Positions 31,328-40,215 of a DNA stretch of 64,000 nucleotides are shown here, one piece after another. The notes below the pieces were generated by a model. The model was not told where the DNA came from, made no database searches, and saw nothing but the letters and a program-made list of their open reading frames with translations. The stretch covers positions 124,001-188,000 of the forward strand of contig BOKW01000001.1 of the NCBI GenBank assembly GCA_016861185.1, read 5' to 3'. The first letter of the stretch is position 1, and each line of letters starts with the position of its first letter. The DNA is from Betaproteobacteria bacterium (lineage in GTDB: Bacteria > Pseudomonadota > Gammaproteobacteria > Burkholderiales > Burkholderiaceae_F). Both the position numbers and the translations under genes were made by a program.

Positions 31328-31764
31328 ACGCGACGGCGCGCCTGCGCTGGCCGGCGGCGAGCCGGCTGAAGGCGCCCGCCCAGTTCGAGGCGGTGGCGGC
31401 GGCCGGGCGCGACGAAGGTTTCCGCGCCGCGCGCCGCTGGCTGGCGCTTTCGAGCCGGTGGCAGGCGGCGGCTTCGGGCGGCGTTCGATTCGGGTTTACG
31501 GTGGGCAAACGCAATGCGCGACGAGCGGTCGACCGTGCGACGGTCAAGCGGATCCTGCGCGAAGCGTGCCGCCATGCGCGCGGCGAACTCGAAGAAGCCT
31601 CGGCCGGGCGCGCAGTCGACGTCGTGCTGCGCCTGAAGTCGCCGCTGCCGGAACGCGACGCGCTGCCGCGCGCTGAACTGAAGCGCGCGCTGCGCGCCGA
31701 AGCCGATGCGCTGCTCGCGGTGCTGAGGCTTCGCATCGCGCAGTTGCCGCCGCTTTCCGCATGA
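31324..31764 (+). CDS. rnpA: Ribonuclease P protein component
   Basis: About 146 residues from the point where homology is expected. The RNase P protein core is clear: [15 protein letters not shown], then [31 protein letters not shown], the RNR-type RNA-binding motif. It assists the RNA subunit in tRNA 5' maturation. The start is uncertain. In this frame no ATG, GTG or TTG occurs between 31162 and the GTG inside FEAV, which would cut off conserved residues. The coordinates use a CTG at 31324 that overlaps the rpmH stop. ATG 31159 is the only upstream canonical start and would make rnpA overlap all of rpmH, as described for Thermus. The stop overlaps yidD by four bases. Confidence 0.88.
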   Translation: MNATARLRWPAASRLKAPAQFEAVAAAGRDEGFRAARRWLALSSRWQAAASGGVRFGFTVGKRNARRAVDRATVKRILREACRHARGELEEASAGRAVDVVLRLKSPLPERDALPRAELKRALRAEADALLAVLRLRIAQLPPLSA

Positions 31765-32051
31765 AAACGATCCTGCTCGCGCTGATCCGCGCCTACCAGT
31801 ACCTGCTGTCGCCGTGGATCGGCGGAAGCTGCCGCTTCTGGCCGACCTGTTCCGAGTACGCGCGCGAGGCGATCGAAACGCACGGCGCGGCGAGGGGCGG
31901 GTGGATGACGATCGCGCGCATCGCACGCTGCCATCCATACGGCGCGGGCGGCGTCGACCCGGTGCCGCACCAGTTCCGCTGGCGCTGCTGGTGTCATCCG
32001 CGCGCGAGCGACGAGGCGCAACTCGCGCCGACGAATTCGAGAATCGACTGA
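31761..32051 (+). CDS. yidD: Membrane protein insertion efficiency factor YidD
   Basis: A 96-residue member of the YidD (haemolytic) family, which assists YidC-dependent insertion of inner-membrane proteins. An amphipathic N-terminus ([21 protein letters not shown]) precedes the conserved cysteine pattern [16 protein letters not shown] and [18 protein letters not shown] overlaps the rnpA stop. Located in the conserved rnpA-yidD-yidC order. Confidence 0.96.
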   Translation: MKTILLALIRAYQYLLSPWIGGSCRFWPTCSEYAREAIETHGAARGGWMTIARIARCHPYGAGGVDPVPHQFRWRCWCHPRASDEAQLAPTNSRID

Positions 32052-32062
32052 AGAAAGCTTCC

Positions 32063-33826
32063 ATGGCCATGGACTTCCAGCGCACGATCCTGTGGGTCAT
32101 CTTCGCGATGTCCCTGCTGTTCCTCTGGGACAGGTGGCAGATCCATCAAGGCAGGCCGTCGATGCTCGGCGCCGCGCCGACGCCGACCGCCGAAAAGAAG
32201 GCGGATGGGCCGTCGGCGCCACCGCCGTCGGCTGCGCCGGCCGATGCATCGGTGCCGACCGCGACCACGAAGGCCGAGCCCGCCGCGGTGCCGGGCGCTG
32301 CGCCCGCCGCACCGTCGGCGGTTCCGGCGGCCTCGCCCGCGGCCGAGCGCGTGCGCATCGAAACCGACATGGTGCGCGCCGACATCGATCCGAACGGCGC
32401 GGTGCTCGCGCGGCTCGAGATGCTGCAGCAGGACGTCGCGCCCGACTGGACGCAGACCGGACTGCTCGCGCTGTTCACCGGCAAGAAGCAGGACAAGGAC
32501 CAGAACGTCGTGCTGCTCGACGTCAACCCGAACCGCGTCTACCTGGCGCAGACGGGATTGATCGGCGCGCCGCAGGGCGCGAGCTTCCCCAACCACCGCA
32601 CGCCGTTCACCTTCGCCGGCGGCGCGACCAGGCTCGGCGCCGGCCAGGACGCGCTCGAGGTGAAGTTCGTCGCCGAAGCAGGCGGCGTCAAGCTCGCCAA
32701 GACCTACGTCTTCAAGCGCGGCCGCTACGACATCGAGGTCAGGCACGAGGTGCAGAACGTCGGCGCCGAACCGCTCGCGCCTTCGCTGTACCTGCAGCTT
32801 CTGCGCGACGGCAACAAGCCCGAAGGCGAAAGCCGCTTGTACTACACGTTCACCGGACCGGCGGTGTACACGGAAGAAGGCAAGTTCCAGAAGATCGACT
32901 TCTCCGACATCGAGAAGGGCAAGCAGTCGCACGTGACCGGTGCCGACAACGGCTGGATCTCGATCATCCAGCACTACTTCGTGTCGGCCTGGGTGCCGCC
33001 GCAGGGTGTCAAGCGCGAGGTCTACACGCGCCAGATCGACAAGAACCTGTACGCGGTCGGATCGATCCTGCCGCTGCAGCCGATCGCGCCGGGCGCCTCG
33101 GTGTCGACGCAGGCGACGCTGTTCGTCGGCCCGCAGGACCAGAACGCGCTGGAGGCGATCGCGCCGGGGCTCGACCTCGTCGTCGACTACGGCTGGCTCA
33201 CGTTCATCGCCAAGCCGCTGTACTGGCTGCTCGAGTTCCTGCACAAGCTGGTCGGCAACTGGGGCTGGGCGATCGTGCTGCTGACGGTGCTGGTCAAGGC
33301 GGCCTTTTATCCGCTGTCGGCGGCGAGCTACAAGTCGATGGCGAAGATGAAGGAGGTCACGCCGCGGATGATGAAGATCCGCGAGCAGTACGCCGACGAC
33401 AAGCAGAAGATGAACGTGGCGATGATGGAGCTGTACAAGAACGAGAAGATCAACCCGCTCGGCGGCTGCCTGCCGATCGTCGTGCAGATCCCCGTGTTCA
33501 TCGCGCTGTACTGGGTGCTGCTGTCCAGCGTCGAGATGCGCAACGCGCCGTGGATCCTGTGGGTCAAGGACCTGGCCACGCCCGATCCGTGGTTCATCCT
33601 GCCGCTGCTGATGATGGCGACCATGTGGATCCAGTACAAGCTGAACCCGACGCCGCCCGACCCGGTTCAGGCGAAGGTGATGATGCTGATGCCTTTCATC
33701 TTCGGCGTGATGTTCTTCTTCTTCCCGGCGGGTCTCGTGCTGTACTGGCTGGTCAACAACATCCTGTCGATCGCACAGCAGTGGTACGTGACCAGGCAGA
33801 TCGCGAAAGCCAAGCAGGTCGGGTAG
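32063..33826 (+). CDS. yidC: Membrane protein insertase YidC
   Basis: A 587-residue inner-membrane insertase of the Gram-negative type. An N-terminal helix (TILWVIFAMSLLFLW) is followed by a low-complexity Ala/Pro linker (residues about 35-100), a large periplasmic beta-supersandwich domain (about 105-360), and the conserved five-helix core beginning WLLEFLHKLVGNWGWAIVLLTVLVKAAFYPL. The core contains the cytoplasmic KMKEVTPRMMKIREQY hairpin and FPAGLVLYWLVNNILSIAQQW. Start ATG 32063; ATG 32069 is equally possible. Acts alone or with SecYEG. Confidence 0.97.
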   Translation: MAMDFQRTILWVIFAMSLLFLWDRWQIHQGRPSMLGAAPTPTAEKKADGPSAPPPSAAPADASVPTATTKAEPAAVPGAAPAAPSAVPAASPAAERVRIETDMVRADIDPNGAVLARLEMLQQDVAPDWTQTGLLALFTGKKQDKDQNVVLLDVNPNRVYLAQTGLIGAPQGASFPNHRTPFTFAGGATRLGAGQDALEVKFVAEAGGVKLAKTYVFKRGRYDIEVRHEVQNVGAEPLAPSLYLQLLRDGNKPEGESRLYYTFTGPAVYTEEGKFQKIDFSDIEKGKQSHVTGADNGWISIIQHYFVSAWVPPQGVKREVYTRQIDKNLYAVGSILPLQPIAPGASVSTQATLFVGPQDQNALEAIAPGLDLVVDYGWLTFIAKPLYWLLEFLHKLVGNWGWAIVLLTVLVKAAFYPLSAASYKSMAKMKEVTPRMMKIREQYADDKQKMNVAMMELYKNEKINPLGGCLPIVVQIPVFIALYWVLLSSVEMRNAPWILWVKDLATPDPWFILPLLMMATMWIQYKLNPTPPDPVQAKVMMLMPFIFGVMFFFFPAGLVLYWLVNNILSIAQQWYVTRQIAKAKQVG

Positions 33827-33843
33827 CGGGACCCAAGCGGTTC

Positions 33844-33872
33844 GTTCGCCCTGAGCTTGTCGAAGGGCGAAC
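33844..33872. repeat. Hairpin repeat (CCCTGAGCTTGTCGAAGGG type)
   Basis: GTTCGCCCT and AGGGCGAAC form a nine-base-pair stem with an 11-base loop containing GAGCTTGTCGA. This is a widespread short dispersed repeat in GC-rich proteobacteria. It lies between the convergent yidC and the small membrane-protein gene and may serve as a bidirectional 3' end structure. Confidence 0.75.
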
Positions 33873-33901
33873 GGGCCGGCGAGCGTTGCCCCGGCGCCGC
33901 C

Positions 33902-34195
33902 TCAGCGCTTGCGCAGCAGGAACACCGGCCAGATCCACAGCGAAACGACCCAGCGCACGAAGCGGGCGACGCTCAGCGGCTGCTTTTCGCCTTCGGCAGT
34001 GAGGCGGAACACGACGAACGCGCCGGCCAGGATCCAGCACACCAGGCCCGCGTAGGTCCACGCGCGGCCCGCGTATTCGAACGGCAGCGCGCCGCCGATC
34101 AGCGCGGCGATCAGCACCGAGGCGACGACCGCCAGCAGCGTGGCGACCAGCGCGTGCCGGTACTTCATCAGCGGATCGTTGTCGTTCCAGGCCAT
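33902..34195 (-). CDS. Small hypothetical membrane protein
   Basis: A 97-residue protein of unknown function with three predicted membrane segments: HALVATLLAVVASVLIAALIG, TYAGLVCWILAGAFVVF and WVVSLWIWPVFLL, ending in RKR. It lies on the strand opposite to its neighbours, between yidC and mnmE. Its start at 34195 faces the mnmE start 42 bases away, so the two share a divergent promoter region. No family was recognised. Confidence 0.7.
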   Translation of the reverse strand: MAWNDNDPLMKYRHALVATLLAVVASVLIAALIGGALPFEYAGRAWTYAGLVCWILAGAFVVFRLTAEGEKQPLSVARFVRWVVSLWIWPVFLLRKR

Positions 34196-34236
34196 GCGTA
34201 CCAGTCTAGCCAGGTCGCTGTGCTAGCTTCGATCGC

Positions 34237-35625
34237 ATGGTTTCGGACAAGGACCCCATCGTCGCGGTCGCGACCGCGCCCGGGCGCGGCGGCATCGGTA
34301 TCGTGCGGTTGTCGGGCGCCGACCTCGCGCCGGTGATCGACGCGGTGCTCGGTCCGCGCGCGGGGGCGCTTGCGCCGCGGTACGCGACCTTCGCCAAGTT
34401 CCTCGATGCGGCGGGCGAAGAGATCGACGAAGGCATCGCGCTGCTGTTCCCGGCACCGCACTCGTACACCGGCGAAACGGTGCTCGAGCTGCAGGCGCAC
34501 GGCGGTCCGGTCGTGTTGCGGCTGCTGGTCGCCCGCTGCCTCGAAGCGGGGCGCGCGATCGGGCTGCGGTTGGCGGAGCCGGGCGAGTTCACGCGGCGCG
34601 CGTTCCTGAACGATCGGCTCGATCTGGCGCAAGCCGAAGCCGTCGCCGATCTGATCGACGCTTCGACCGCGGCGGCGGCGCGCAGCGCGACGCGCTCGCT
34701 GGCCGGCGCGTTCTCGCGCGAGGTGCACGCTTTGACCGAGGCGCTGATCGAGCTGCGCACGCTGGTCGAGGCGACGCTCGACTTCCCCGAAGAGGAGATC
34801 GACTTCCTCGAAGCGTCGGATGCGCGCGGGCGGCTGGCGTCGATCCGCGCGCAGCTTGCGCACCTCGTCAGGCGCGCGCGCCAAGGCGCGGTGCTGCGCG
34901 AAGGGCTCGCGGTCGTGCTGATCGGCCAGCCGAACGTCGGCAAGTCGAGCCTGCTGAACGCGCTCGCCGGCGAGGAGCTGGCGATCGTCACCCCGGTGGC
35001 CGGCACGACGCGCGACAAGATCGCGCAGCAGGTCGAGGTCGACGGCATTCCGCTGAACGTCATCGACACGGCCGGGCTGCGCGAGACGACCGATCTCGTC
35101 GAACGCATCGGCATCGAGCGCACCTGGGCCGAGGTCGAACGCGCCGACGTCGTGCTGCACCTGGTCGACGCCTCCGCGCGCGACGCCGCCGCCGAGGCGG
35201 CCGACGCCGCGATCGAAGCGCGCGTGCGCGAACGCGCGCCGCGCGCGCCCGTGCTGACCGTGTTCAACAAGGTCGACCTGACGAGCCTGCCCGCGCGCGC
35301 CGAAGGCGATTCGATCTGGCTGTCGGCGCTGACCGGCGCGGGGCTCGACGCGTTGCGTACGCGCCTGCTCGCGATCGCCGGCTGGGACTCGGCCGCGAGC
35401 GGCGAGCATGCTTTCCTCGCGCGCGCGCGCCATCTCGAAGCGCTGCACGCGGCGCAGCGCCATCTCGACGCCGCGGTCGGGCACGCCGAGCAGGGCAACC
35501 GCCAGCTCGAGCTGTTGGCCGAAGAGCTGCGGCTCGCCGGCAACCGCCTCGCCGAGATCACCGGCGAGTTCACCGCCGACGATCTGCTCGGGCGGATCTT
35601 TTCGCGCTTCTGCATCGGCAAGTGA
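34237..35625 (+). CDS. mnmE: tRNA uridine-5-carboxymethylaminomethyl modification GTPase MnmE
   Basis: A 462-residue GTPase that with MnmG modifies the wobble uridine of several tRNAs. The N-terminal folate-binding domain starts [22 protein letters not shown]. The inserted G domain has G1 [10 protein letters not shown] (about 230-239), G2 [12 protein letters not shown]3 [10 protein letters not shown] and G4 FNKVD. The C-terminus ends CIGK with the conserved active-site cysteine. Length is normal. It keeps the conserved yidC-mnmE neighbourhood. Confidence 0.98.
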   Translation: MVSDKDPIVAVATAPGRGGIGIVRLSGADLAPVIDAVLGPRAGALAPRYATFAKFLDAAGEEIDEGIALLFPAPHSYTGETVLELQAHGGPVVLRLLVARCLEAGRAIGLRLAEPGEFTRRAFLNDRLDLAQAEAVADLIDASTAAAARSATRSLAGAFSREVHALTEALIELRTLVEATLDFPEEEIDFLEASDARGRLASIRAQLAHLVRRARQGAVLREGLAVVLIGQPNVGKSSLLNALAGEELAIVTPVAGTTRDKIAQQVEVDGIPLNVIDTAGLRETTDLVERIGIERTWAEVERADVVLHLVDASARDAAAEAADAAIEARVRERAPRAPVLTVFNKVDLTSLPARAEGDSIWLSALTGAGLDALRTRLLAIAGWDSAASGEHAFLARARHLEALHAAQRHLDAAVGHAEQGNRQLELLAEELRLAGNRLAEITGEFTADDLLGRIFSRFCIGK

Positions 35626-35681
35626 CGCATCCGTCCGCGAGCAAGAGGCGCAGCCCCGCGGCGATCGCCAGCTGATGCGTC

Positions 35682-35723
35682 ATCCCCGCCCCTGCCTTCG
35701 CGGGGGCAGGCTGCAGCGGGGAT
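35682..35723. repeat. Dispersed palindromic repeat (ATCCCCGC type)
   Basis: ATCCCCGC (35682-35689) and GCGGGGAT (35716-35723) enclose an inner CCTGCC/GGCAGG hairpin with loop TTCGCGGG. Repeats of this design are frequent between genes of GC-rich proteobacteria. It lies between mnmE and the hydrolase gene. Confidence 0.65.
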
Positions 35724-35873
35724 CCGGTTTGCGCGCCCCATCGCGGTGCAACGCGCGGCGGGCCGACACGCGGTCGCCGGGAACGCCACGTCGGGTCTTG
35801 CTGCGGACACAGCGCCGGTGCAAGCTTGCCGTCCCGCGCGGACGGACCTGCGCGGAACGAGGAGGAGAACCGG

Positions 35874-37979
35874 ATGAAACGCGCCGTACTCGCGCTGCCT
35901 GCAGCGCTGCTGTCGAGCCTCGCCCTTTCCGCGCTCGCTCATGAAGGCGGGCCGCTCGTCGCAGGCACGCCGAACATCGCACCGTCTTGGCTCGGTCAGG
36001 TGATCGCCGCCGACTACGACGGGGTGACCGACGATCTGCTGACGGCCGGGCTCGGCAAGACCGGCCTCGGCGGCGCCGCACCCGCCGTCGCCGATCCGAC
36101 CGACCCGAAACAGCTGCGGCGGCTCGCGATCTACAACAACTACCGCGCGCTGGTCGACGTGAGCCCGCTCGGCGGCTACGGCACGCTGTACGGGCCAAAC
36201 GTGAAAGCCGACGGCACTGTCACGACCGACGAGGGCCGTATCGCGGGCACCGAATACCTTGCGTTCGCCGACCGCGGGCGCGGCCGGCAGAACGTCACGC
36301 TGATGGTGCAGGTGCCGGCGAGTTTCGATCCGGCCAACGCCTGCATCGTCACCGGCACGTCGAGCGGATCGCGCGGCGTCTACGGCGCGATCGGCACCTC
36401 GGGCGAATGGGGGCTGAAGCGCAGCTGCGCGGTCGCGTACGCGGACAAGGGCACCGGCAACGGCGTGCACGACCTGCAGAACAACACGATCAACCTGATC
36501 GACGGCGTGCGCGCGGACGCCGCGACTGCCGGCGACGACTCGAACTTCACCGCGCGGCTGTCGGATCTCGCGCGCCAGCAGTTCAACGCGGACACGCCGA
36601 ACCGCTTCGCGGTCAAGCACGCGCATTCGCAACAGAACCCGGAGAAGGACTGGGGGCGCGACACGCTGCGCGCGATCGAGTTCGCCTTTTACGTGCTCAA
36701 CGAGAAGTTCGGCACGCCGGGGCCGGACGGCAAGAAGCGCCGCACGATCGTCCCGGCCAACACGATCGTCATCGCGTCGAGCGTCTCCAACGGCGCGGGT
36801 GCCGCGCTCGCCGCCGCCGAGGAGGATCGCTACGGCCTGATCGACGGTGTGGCGGTTTCCGAGCCGAACATCCAGATCAACCCGCGCCGCGACCCGGTGA
36901 TCAAACGCGGCGCGCTGACCTACACCGGCGGGTCGAAGCCGCTGTACGACTACTTCACTTTCGCCAACCTGTATCAGCCGTGCGCAGCGCTTTCGGCGCG
37001 CGCGGCGGGTTCGCCCGGCGCGGCTTTCCTGATCGTTCCGTTTGCGCAGAACCGCTGCGCTTCGCTGGCGGCCAAGGGGCTGCTCGCGTCGACCACGCTC
37101 GCCGCGCAGGCCGAAGAAGCGCTCGACAAGCTGCTCGCCTACGGCTGGGAGCCCGACACGATCCTGCTGCACCTGTCGCACTACGCGCTCGCCACGCCGG
37201 CGATCGCGATGACCTACAGCAACTCGTACGGACGCTTTTCGGTCGCCGACAACCTGTGCGGCTTCAGCTTCGGTGCGGTCGACGCGGCCGGTACGCCGAT
37301 CCCGGCGCCGGCGGCGGCGATCGCGACGATCTTCGGCACCAGCAACGGCGTTCCGCCGACCGGTGCGATCCAGATCATCAACAACGACTCGGTCGGCGGG
37401 CCGCGCCGCGACGCGCTGTCGATTTCGCCTTCGACCAATCTGCAGGACTACAACGTCGACGGCGCGCTGTGCCAGCGCGAGCTGTGGACCGGCGCGAACC
37501 GCGACCGTCTGCGCGAGGCGCTGCGCGTTCGCTTCGGCATCGCCGAGGTGCAGAAAAGCGCGGATCTGAACCGCAAGCCGGCGCTGATCGTGCATGGCCG
37601 CAACGACACGCTGGTGCCGGTGAACTTCTCGTCGCGGCCGTACTACGCGCGCAACCAGCAGGTCGAAGGGCGCCACAGCCGGCTGTCGTACATCGAGGTG
37701 ACCAACGCGCAGCACTTCGATGCCTTCCTTCCGATCCCCGGCTTCGACACGCGTTATGTTCCGCTGCACGTGTACTTCAACCGCGCGCTCGACGCGATGT
37801 ACGCGCATCTGGCGAACGGCGCACTGCTGCCGCCTTCGCAGGTCGTTCGCACCACGCCGCGCGGCGGCACTTCGCCCGCGCCCGCGCTCACGTCGGCCAA
37901 CGTGCCCGCGTGGTCGGCGAATCCGCCGGCGGCCGATCGCATCACCTTCGACGGCACCACGCTGACGATTCCCGACTGA
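35874..37979 (+). CDS. D-(-)-3-hydroxybutyrate oligomer hydrolase
   Basis: A 701-residue hydrolase that splits 3-hydroxybutyrate oligomers released from poly-3-hydroxybutyrate. The signal peptide is MKRAVLALPAALLSSLALSALA, so it is exported. Family features are NYRALVDVSPLGGYGTLYGPN, GTSSGSRGVYGAIG, ASSVSNGAG (candidate nucleophile Ser305) and GRNDTLVPVNFSSRPY followed by NAQHFDAF (likely Asp and His of the triad). Length matches the family (about 690-710). The GGAGGAG ribosome site is strong. It suggests that the organism makes or scavenges polyhydroxybutyrate. Confidence 0.92.
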   Translation: MKRAVLALPAALLSSLALSALAHEGGPLVAGTPNIAPSWLGQVIAADYDGVTDDLLTAGLGKTGLGGAAPAVADPTDPKQLRRLAIYNNYRALVDVSPLGGYGTLYGPNVKADGTVTTDEGRIAGTEYLAFADRGRGRQNVTLMVQVPASFDPANACIVTGTSSGSRGVYGAIGTSGEWGLKRSCAVAYADKGTGNGVHDLQNNTINLIDGVRADAATAGDDSNFTARLSDLARQQFNADTPNRFAVKHAHSQQNPEKDWGRDTLRAIEFAFYVLNEKFGTPGPDGKKRRTIVPANTIVIASSVSNGAGAALAAAEEDRYGLIDGVAVSEPNIQINPRRDPVIKRGALTYTGGSKPLYDYFTFANLYQPCAALSARAAGSPGAAFLIVPFAQNRCASLAAKGLLASTTLAAQAEEALDKLLAYGWEPDTILLHLSHYALATPAIAMTYSNSYGRFSVADNLCGFSFGAVDAAGTPIPAPAAAIATIFGTSNGVPPTGAIQIINNDSVGGPRRDALSISPSTNLQDYNVDGALCQRELWTGANRDRLREALRVRFGIAEVQKSADLNRKPALIVHGRNDTLVPVNFSSRPYYARNQQVEGRHSRLSYIEVTNAQHFDAFLPIPGFDTRYVPLHVYFNRALDAMYAHLANGALLPPSQVVRTTPRGGTSPAPALTSANVPAWSANPPAADRITFDGTTLTIPD

Positions 37980-38107
37980 TTCCCGCTTGACCTTCTTGCG
38001 CCGCGCCGCCGACCGCGGCGCGGCGCGAAAGCGCGTCTGCGCGGCGCCAATCGCCACGGGGGCTTCGCAGTCGTCCGGTAGCATCGCCGGCACAACCGGT
38101 GCGGACG

Positions 38108-39382
38108 ATGGCAACCCAGACCGAAACGGCGTCACTGAACAAGCTCGCGATCGACCGCGCCGCGCCGCTGCGCCGGCGCCGGCCGTGGTGGAAGCGCTGG
38201 TGGGTCTGGCTGGCCGCGCTGATCGCCGTCGCCGGCGCGACGATGGGCGCGCTGCAGCGCGGCCGCCCGCTCGCGGTCGAGATCGGCACGGTAGTCGCCG
38301 CGTATCCGTCGCAGTCGGTCGCGGTGCTGAACGCGACCGGGCGCGTGGTCGCGGCGCGCCGCGCGTCGGTGTCGAGCAAGGCGACCGGGCGGCTCGACTG
38401 GCTCGGCGTGCAGGAAGGCCAGCGCGTCAAGGAAGGCGAGCTGATCGCACGGCTCGAGAATCGCGACGTCGCCGCCAGCCGCGAGCAGGCCGCCGCGAGC
38501 GTCGAAGCGGCGCGCGCGAACCTCGTGCAGGGCCAGGCCGAACTCGCCGACGCCGAAGCGGCGCTCAAGCGCGCGCAGGAACTGGCGCAGAAGAACTTCG
38601 TTTCGGCCTCGGCGGTCGATGCCGCGGAGGCGCGCTACAACAAGGCGCGCGCGGCGATCGAGTCGTTGCGCGCCAATATCCGCGTGGCCGAGGCGAACCT
38701 GCGCGCCGCCACTGTCGCGTTCGAGCAGACGCTGATCCGCGCGCCGTTCACCGGCATCGTGCTGACCAAGAGTGCGAACGTCGGCGACATCGTCACGCCG
38801 TTCTCGTCGGCGGCGGGAACGACCGGCGCGGTCGTCACGATGGCCGACATGAGCACGCTCGAGGTCGAGGCCGACGTCTCCGAATCGAGCATCGCGAAGA
38901 TCAAGCTCGACCAGCCGGCCGAGATCCAGCTCGACGCCTTCCCCGACCTGCGGCTCGCGGGCTCGGTGTCGCGCATCGTGCCGACCGTCGACCGCAGCAA
39001 GGCCACGCTGCTGGTCAAGGTGCGCTTCGACGAGACCGACCCGCGCGTGCTGCCCGACATGAGCGCGAAGATCGCGTTCCTGTCGCGCAAGCTCGCGCCG
39101 GCCGAGCGCAAGCCGGTGCCGGCGGTGCGACCCGAGGCGATCGTCAGGCGCGACGGCAAGGATTTCGTCTACGTCGTCGCGGGCGAGGCCGACCCCGCGA
39201 AGGGCGGCGATGCGCGCAAGACGACGGACAAAGGCGCCGCGGTCAAGCTGACGCCGGTCGAGGTCGGCGGCAAGGTCGGCGACCTGGTGCGCGTCGATGC
39301 GCTCGCGCCGGGGACGCGCGTGGTGATCGCACCGCCCGAGCGGCTCGCCGACGGCCAGGCGGTCACCGCGCTGAAGAAGTGA
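38108..39382 (+). CDS. HlyD/MacA-type membrane fusion protein of an ABC exporter
   Basis: A 424-residue periplasmic adaptor. One N-terminal membrane helix (WWVWLAALIAVAGATMGAL) precedes the lipoyl half-motif ATGRVVAARRASVSSKATGRL, a coiled-coil hairpin (about residues 110-215, EQAAASVEAARANLVQGQAELADAEAAL in part), the second lipoyl half (TLIRAPFTGIVLTK) and a beta-barrel region. It is encoded two bases before the ATPase gene, with two FtsX-like permease genes beyond, making a MacAB-like export system. The cargo is unknown. The start is ATG 38108; GTG 38099 would add three residues. Confidence 0.9.
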   Translation: MATQTETASLNKLAIDRAAPLRRRRPWWKRWWVWLAALIAVAGATMGALQRGRPLAVEIGTVVAAYPSQSVAVLNATGRVVAARRASVSSKATGRLDWLGVQEGQRVKEGELIARLENRDVAASREQAAASVEAARANLVQGQAELADAEAALKRAQELAQKNFVSASAVDAAEARYNKARAAIESLRANIRVAEANLRAATVAFEQTLIRAPFTGIVLTKSANVGDIVTPFSSAAGTTGAVVTMADMSTLEVEADVSESSIAKIKLDQPAEIQLDAFPDLRLAGSVSRIVPTVDRSKATLLVKVRFDETDPRVLPDMSAKIAFLSRKLAPAERKPVPAVRPEAIVRRDGKDFVYVVAGEADPAKGGDARKTTDKGAAVKLTPVEVGGKVGDLVRVDALAPGTRVVIAPPERLADGQAVTALKK

Positions 39383-39384
39383 CA

Positions 39385-40125
39385 ATGGATCAACGCGTGC
39401 GGGACGGCGCGGCCTTGGCGACCGCGCCGGCGCGCGAGCCGCTGGTCGAGATCCGCGGCGTGGCCAAGTCGTACCTGCGCGGCGAGCAGATCGTCCCGGT
39501 GCTCAACGGCATCGACCTCGTGATCCGCCGCGGCGATTTCGTCGCGCTGATGGGGCCTTCGGGTTCGGGCAAGAGCACGCTGCTCAACCTGATCGCCGGC
39601 ATCGACAAGCCCGACGAGGGCGCGATCGTCGTCGCCGGCGAGGACATCACGCAGTTGGACGAGACGGCACTGGCCGCGTGGCGCGCGGCGAGCGTGGGTT
39701 TCGTGTTCCAGTTCTACAACCTGATGCCGGTGCTGACCGCGTACGAAAACGTCGAGCTGCCGCTGCTGTTGACGAATCTGTCGCGGCGCGAGCGACGCAA
39801 CCGCGTCGAGATGACGCTCGACCTCGTGGGGCTCGCGGATCGCATGGACCACCGGCCAAACGAGCTGTCGGGCGGCCAGCAGCAGAGGGTGGCGATCGCG
39901 CGCGCGATCGTCACCGACCCGCTGCTGATCATTGCCGACGAGCCGACCGGCGATCTGGATCGCGGCTCGGCGGCCGAGATCCTGAAGCTGCTCGACCGGC
40001 TGAACGTCGAGCTGGGCAAGACGATCGTGATGGTCACGCACGACCCGCGCGCGGCGGGCGCGGCGCATCACCTGATCTACCTCGACAAGGGACAACTCAC
40101 CGACACCTCGCCGTTTGCGCATTGA
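39385..40125 (+). CDS. ABC transporter ATPase (MacB/LolD type)
   Basis: A 246-residue stand-alone ATPase. Walker [10 protein letters not shown], the Q-loop [20 protein letters not shown] typical of the LolD/MacB group, signature [15 protein letters not shown], Walker [14 protein letters not shown] and H-loop VTHDP are all intact. It should drive the two FtsX-like permeases encoded downstream, coupled to the fusion protein upstream by mechanotransmission and not by a transmembrane channel. Confidence 0.94.
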   Translation: MDQRVRDGAALATAPAREPLVEIRGVAKSYLRGEQIVPVLNGIDLVIRRGDFVALMGPSGSGKSTLLNLIAGIDKPDEGAIVVAGEDITQLDETALAAWRAASVGFVFQFYNLMPVLTAYENVELPLLLTNLSRRERRNRVEMTLDLVGLADRMDHRPNELSGGQQQRVAIARAIVTDPLLIIADEPTGDLDRGSAAEILKLLDRLNVELGKTIVMVTHDPRAAGAAHHLIYLDKGQLTDTSPFAH

Positions 40126-40140
40126 AGGCAAGAGGAATTC

Positions 40141-40209
40141 ACCACAGAGACGCGGAGGACACCGAGAAAGCCCTTTAGCAGTTCTCGGTGTTCTCGGTGT
40201 CTCGGTGGT
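40141..40209. repeat. Dispersed palindromic repeat, family B, copy 1
   Basis: Starts ACCACAGAGACGCGGAGGAC and ends in direct copies of TTCTCGGTG and TCTCGGTGGT, which pair with the ACACCGAGAA of the left arm. It fills the gap between the ATPase and first permease gene. A second copy lies at 41413-41480. Confidence 0.8.
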
Positions 40210-40215
40210 TCAACC

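Noticed and set aside
34206..38135. A 1309-codon open frame on the minus strand across mnmE and the oligomer-hydrolase gene
   Set aside because: It runs antisense to well-supported genes, has Arg-rich low-complexity translation and no domain pattern; long shadow frames are expected in GC-rich DNA.
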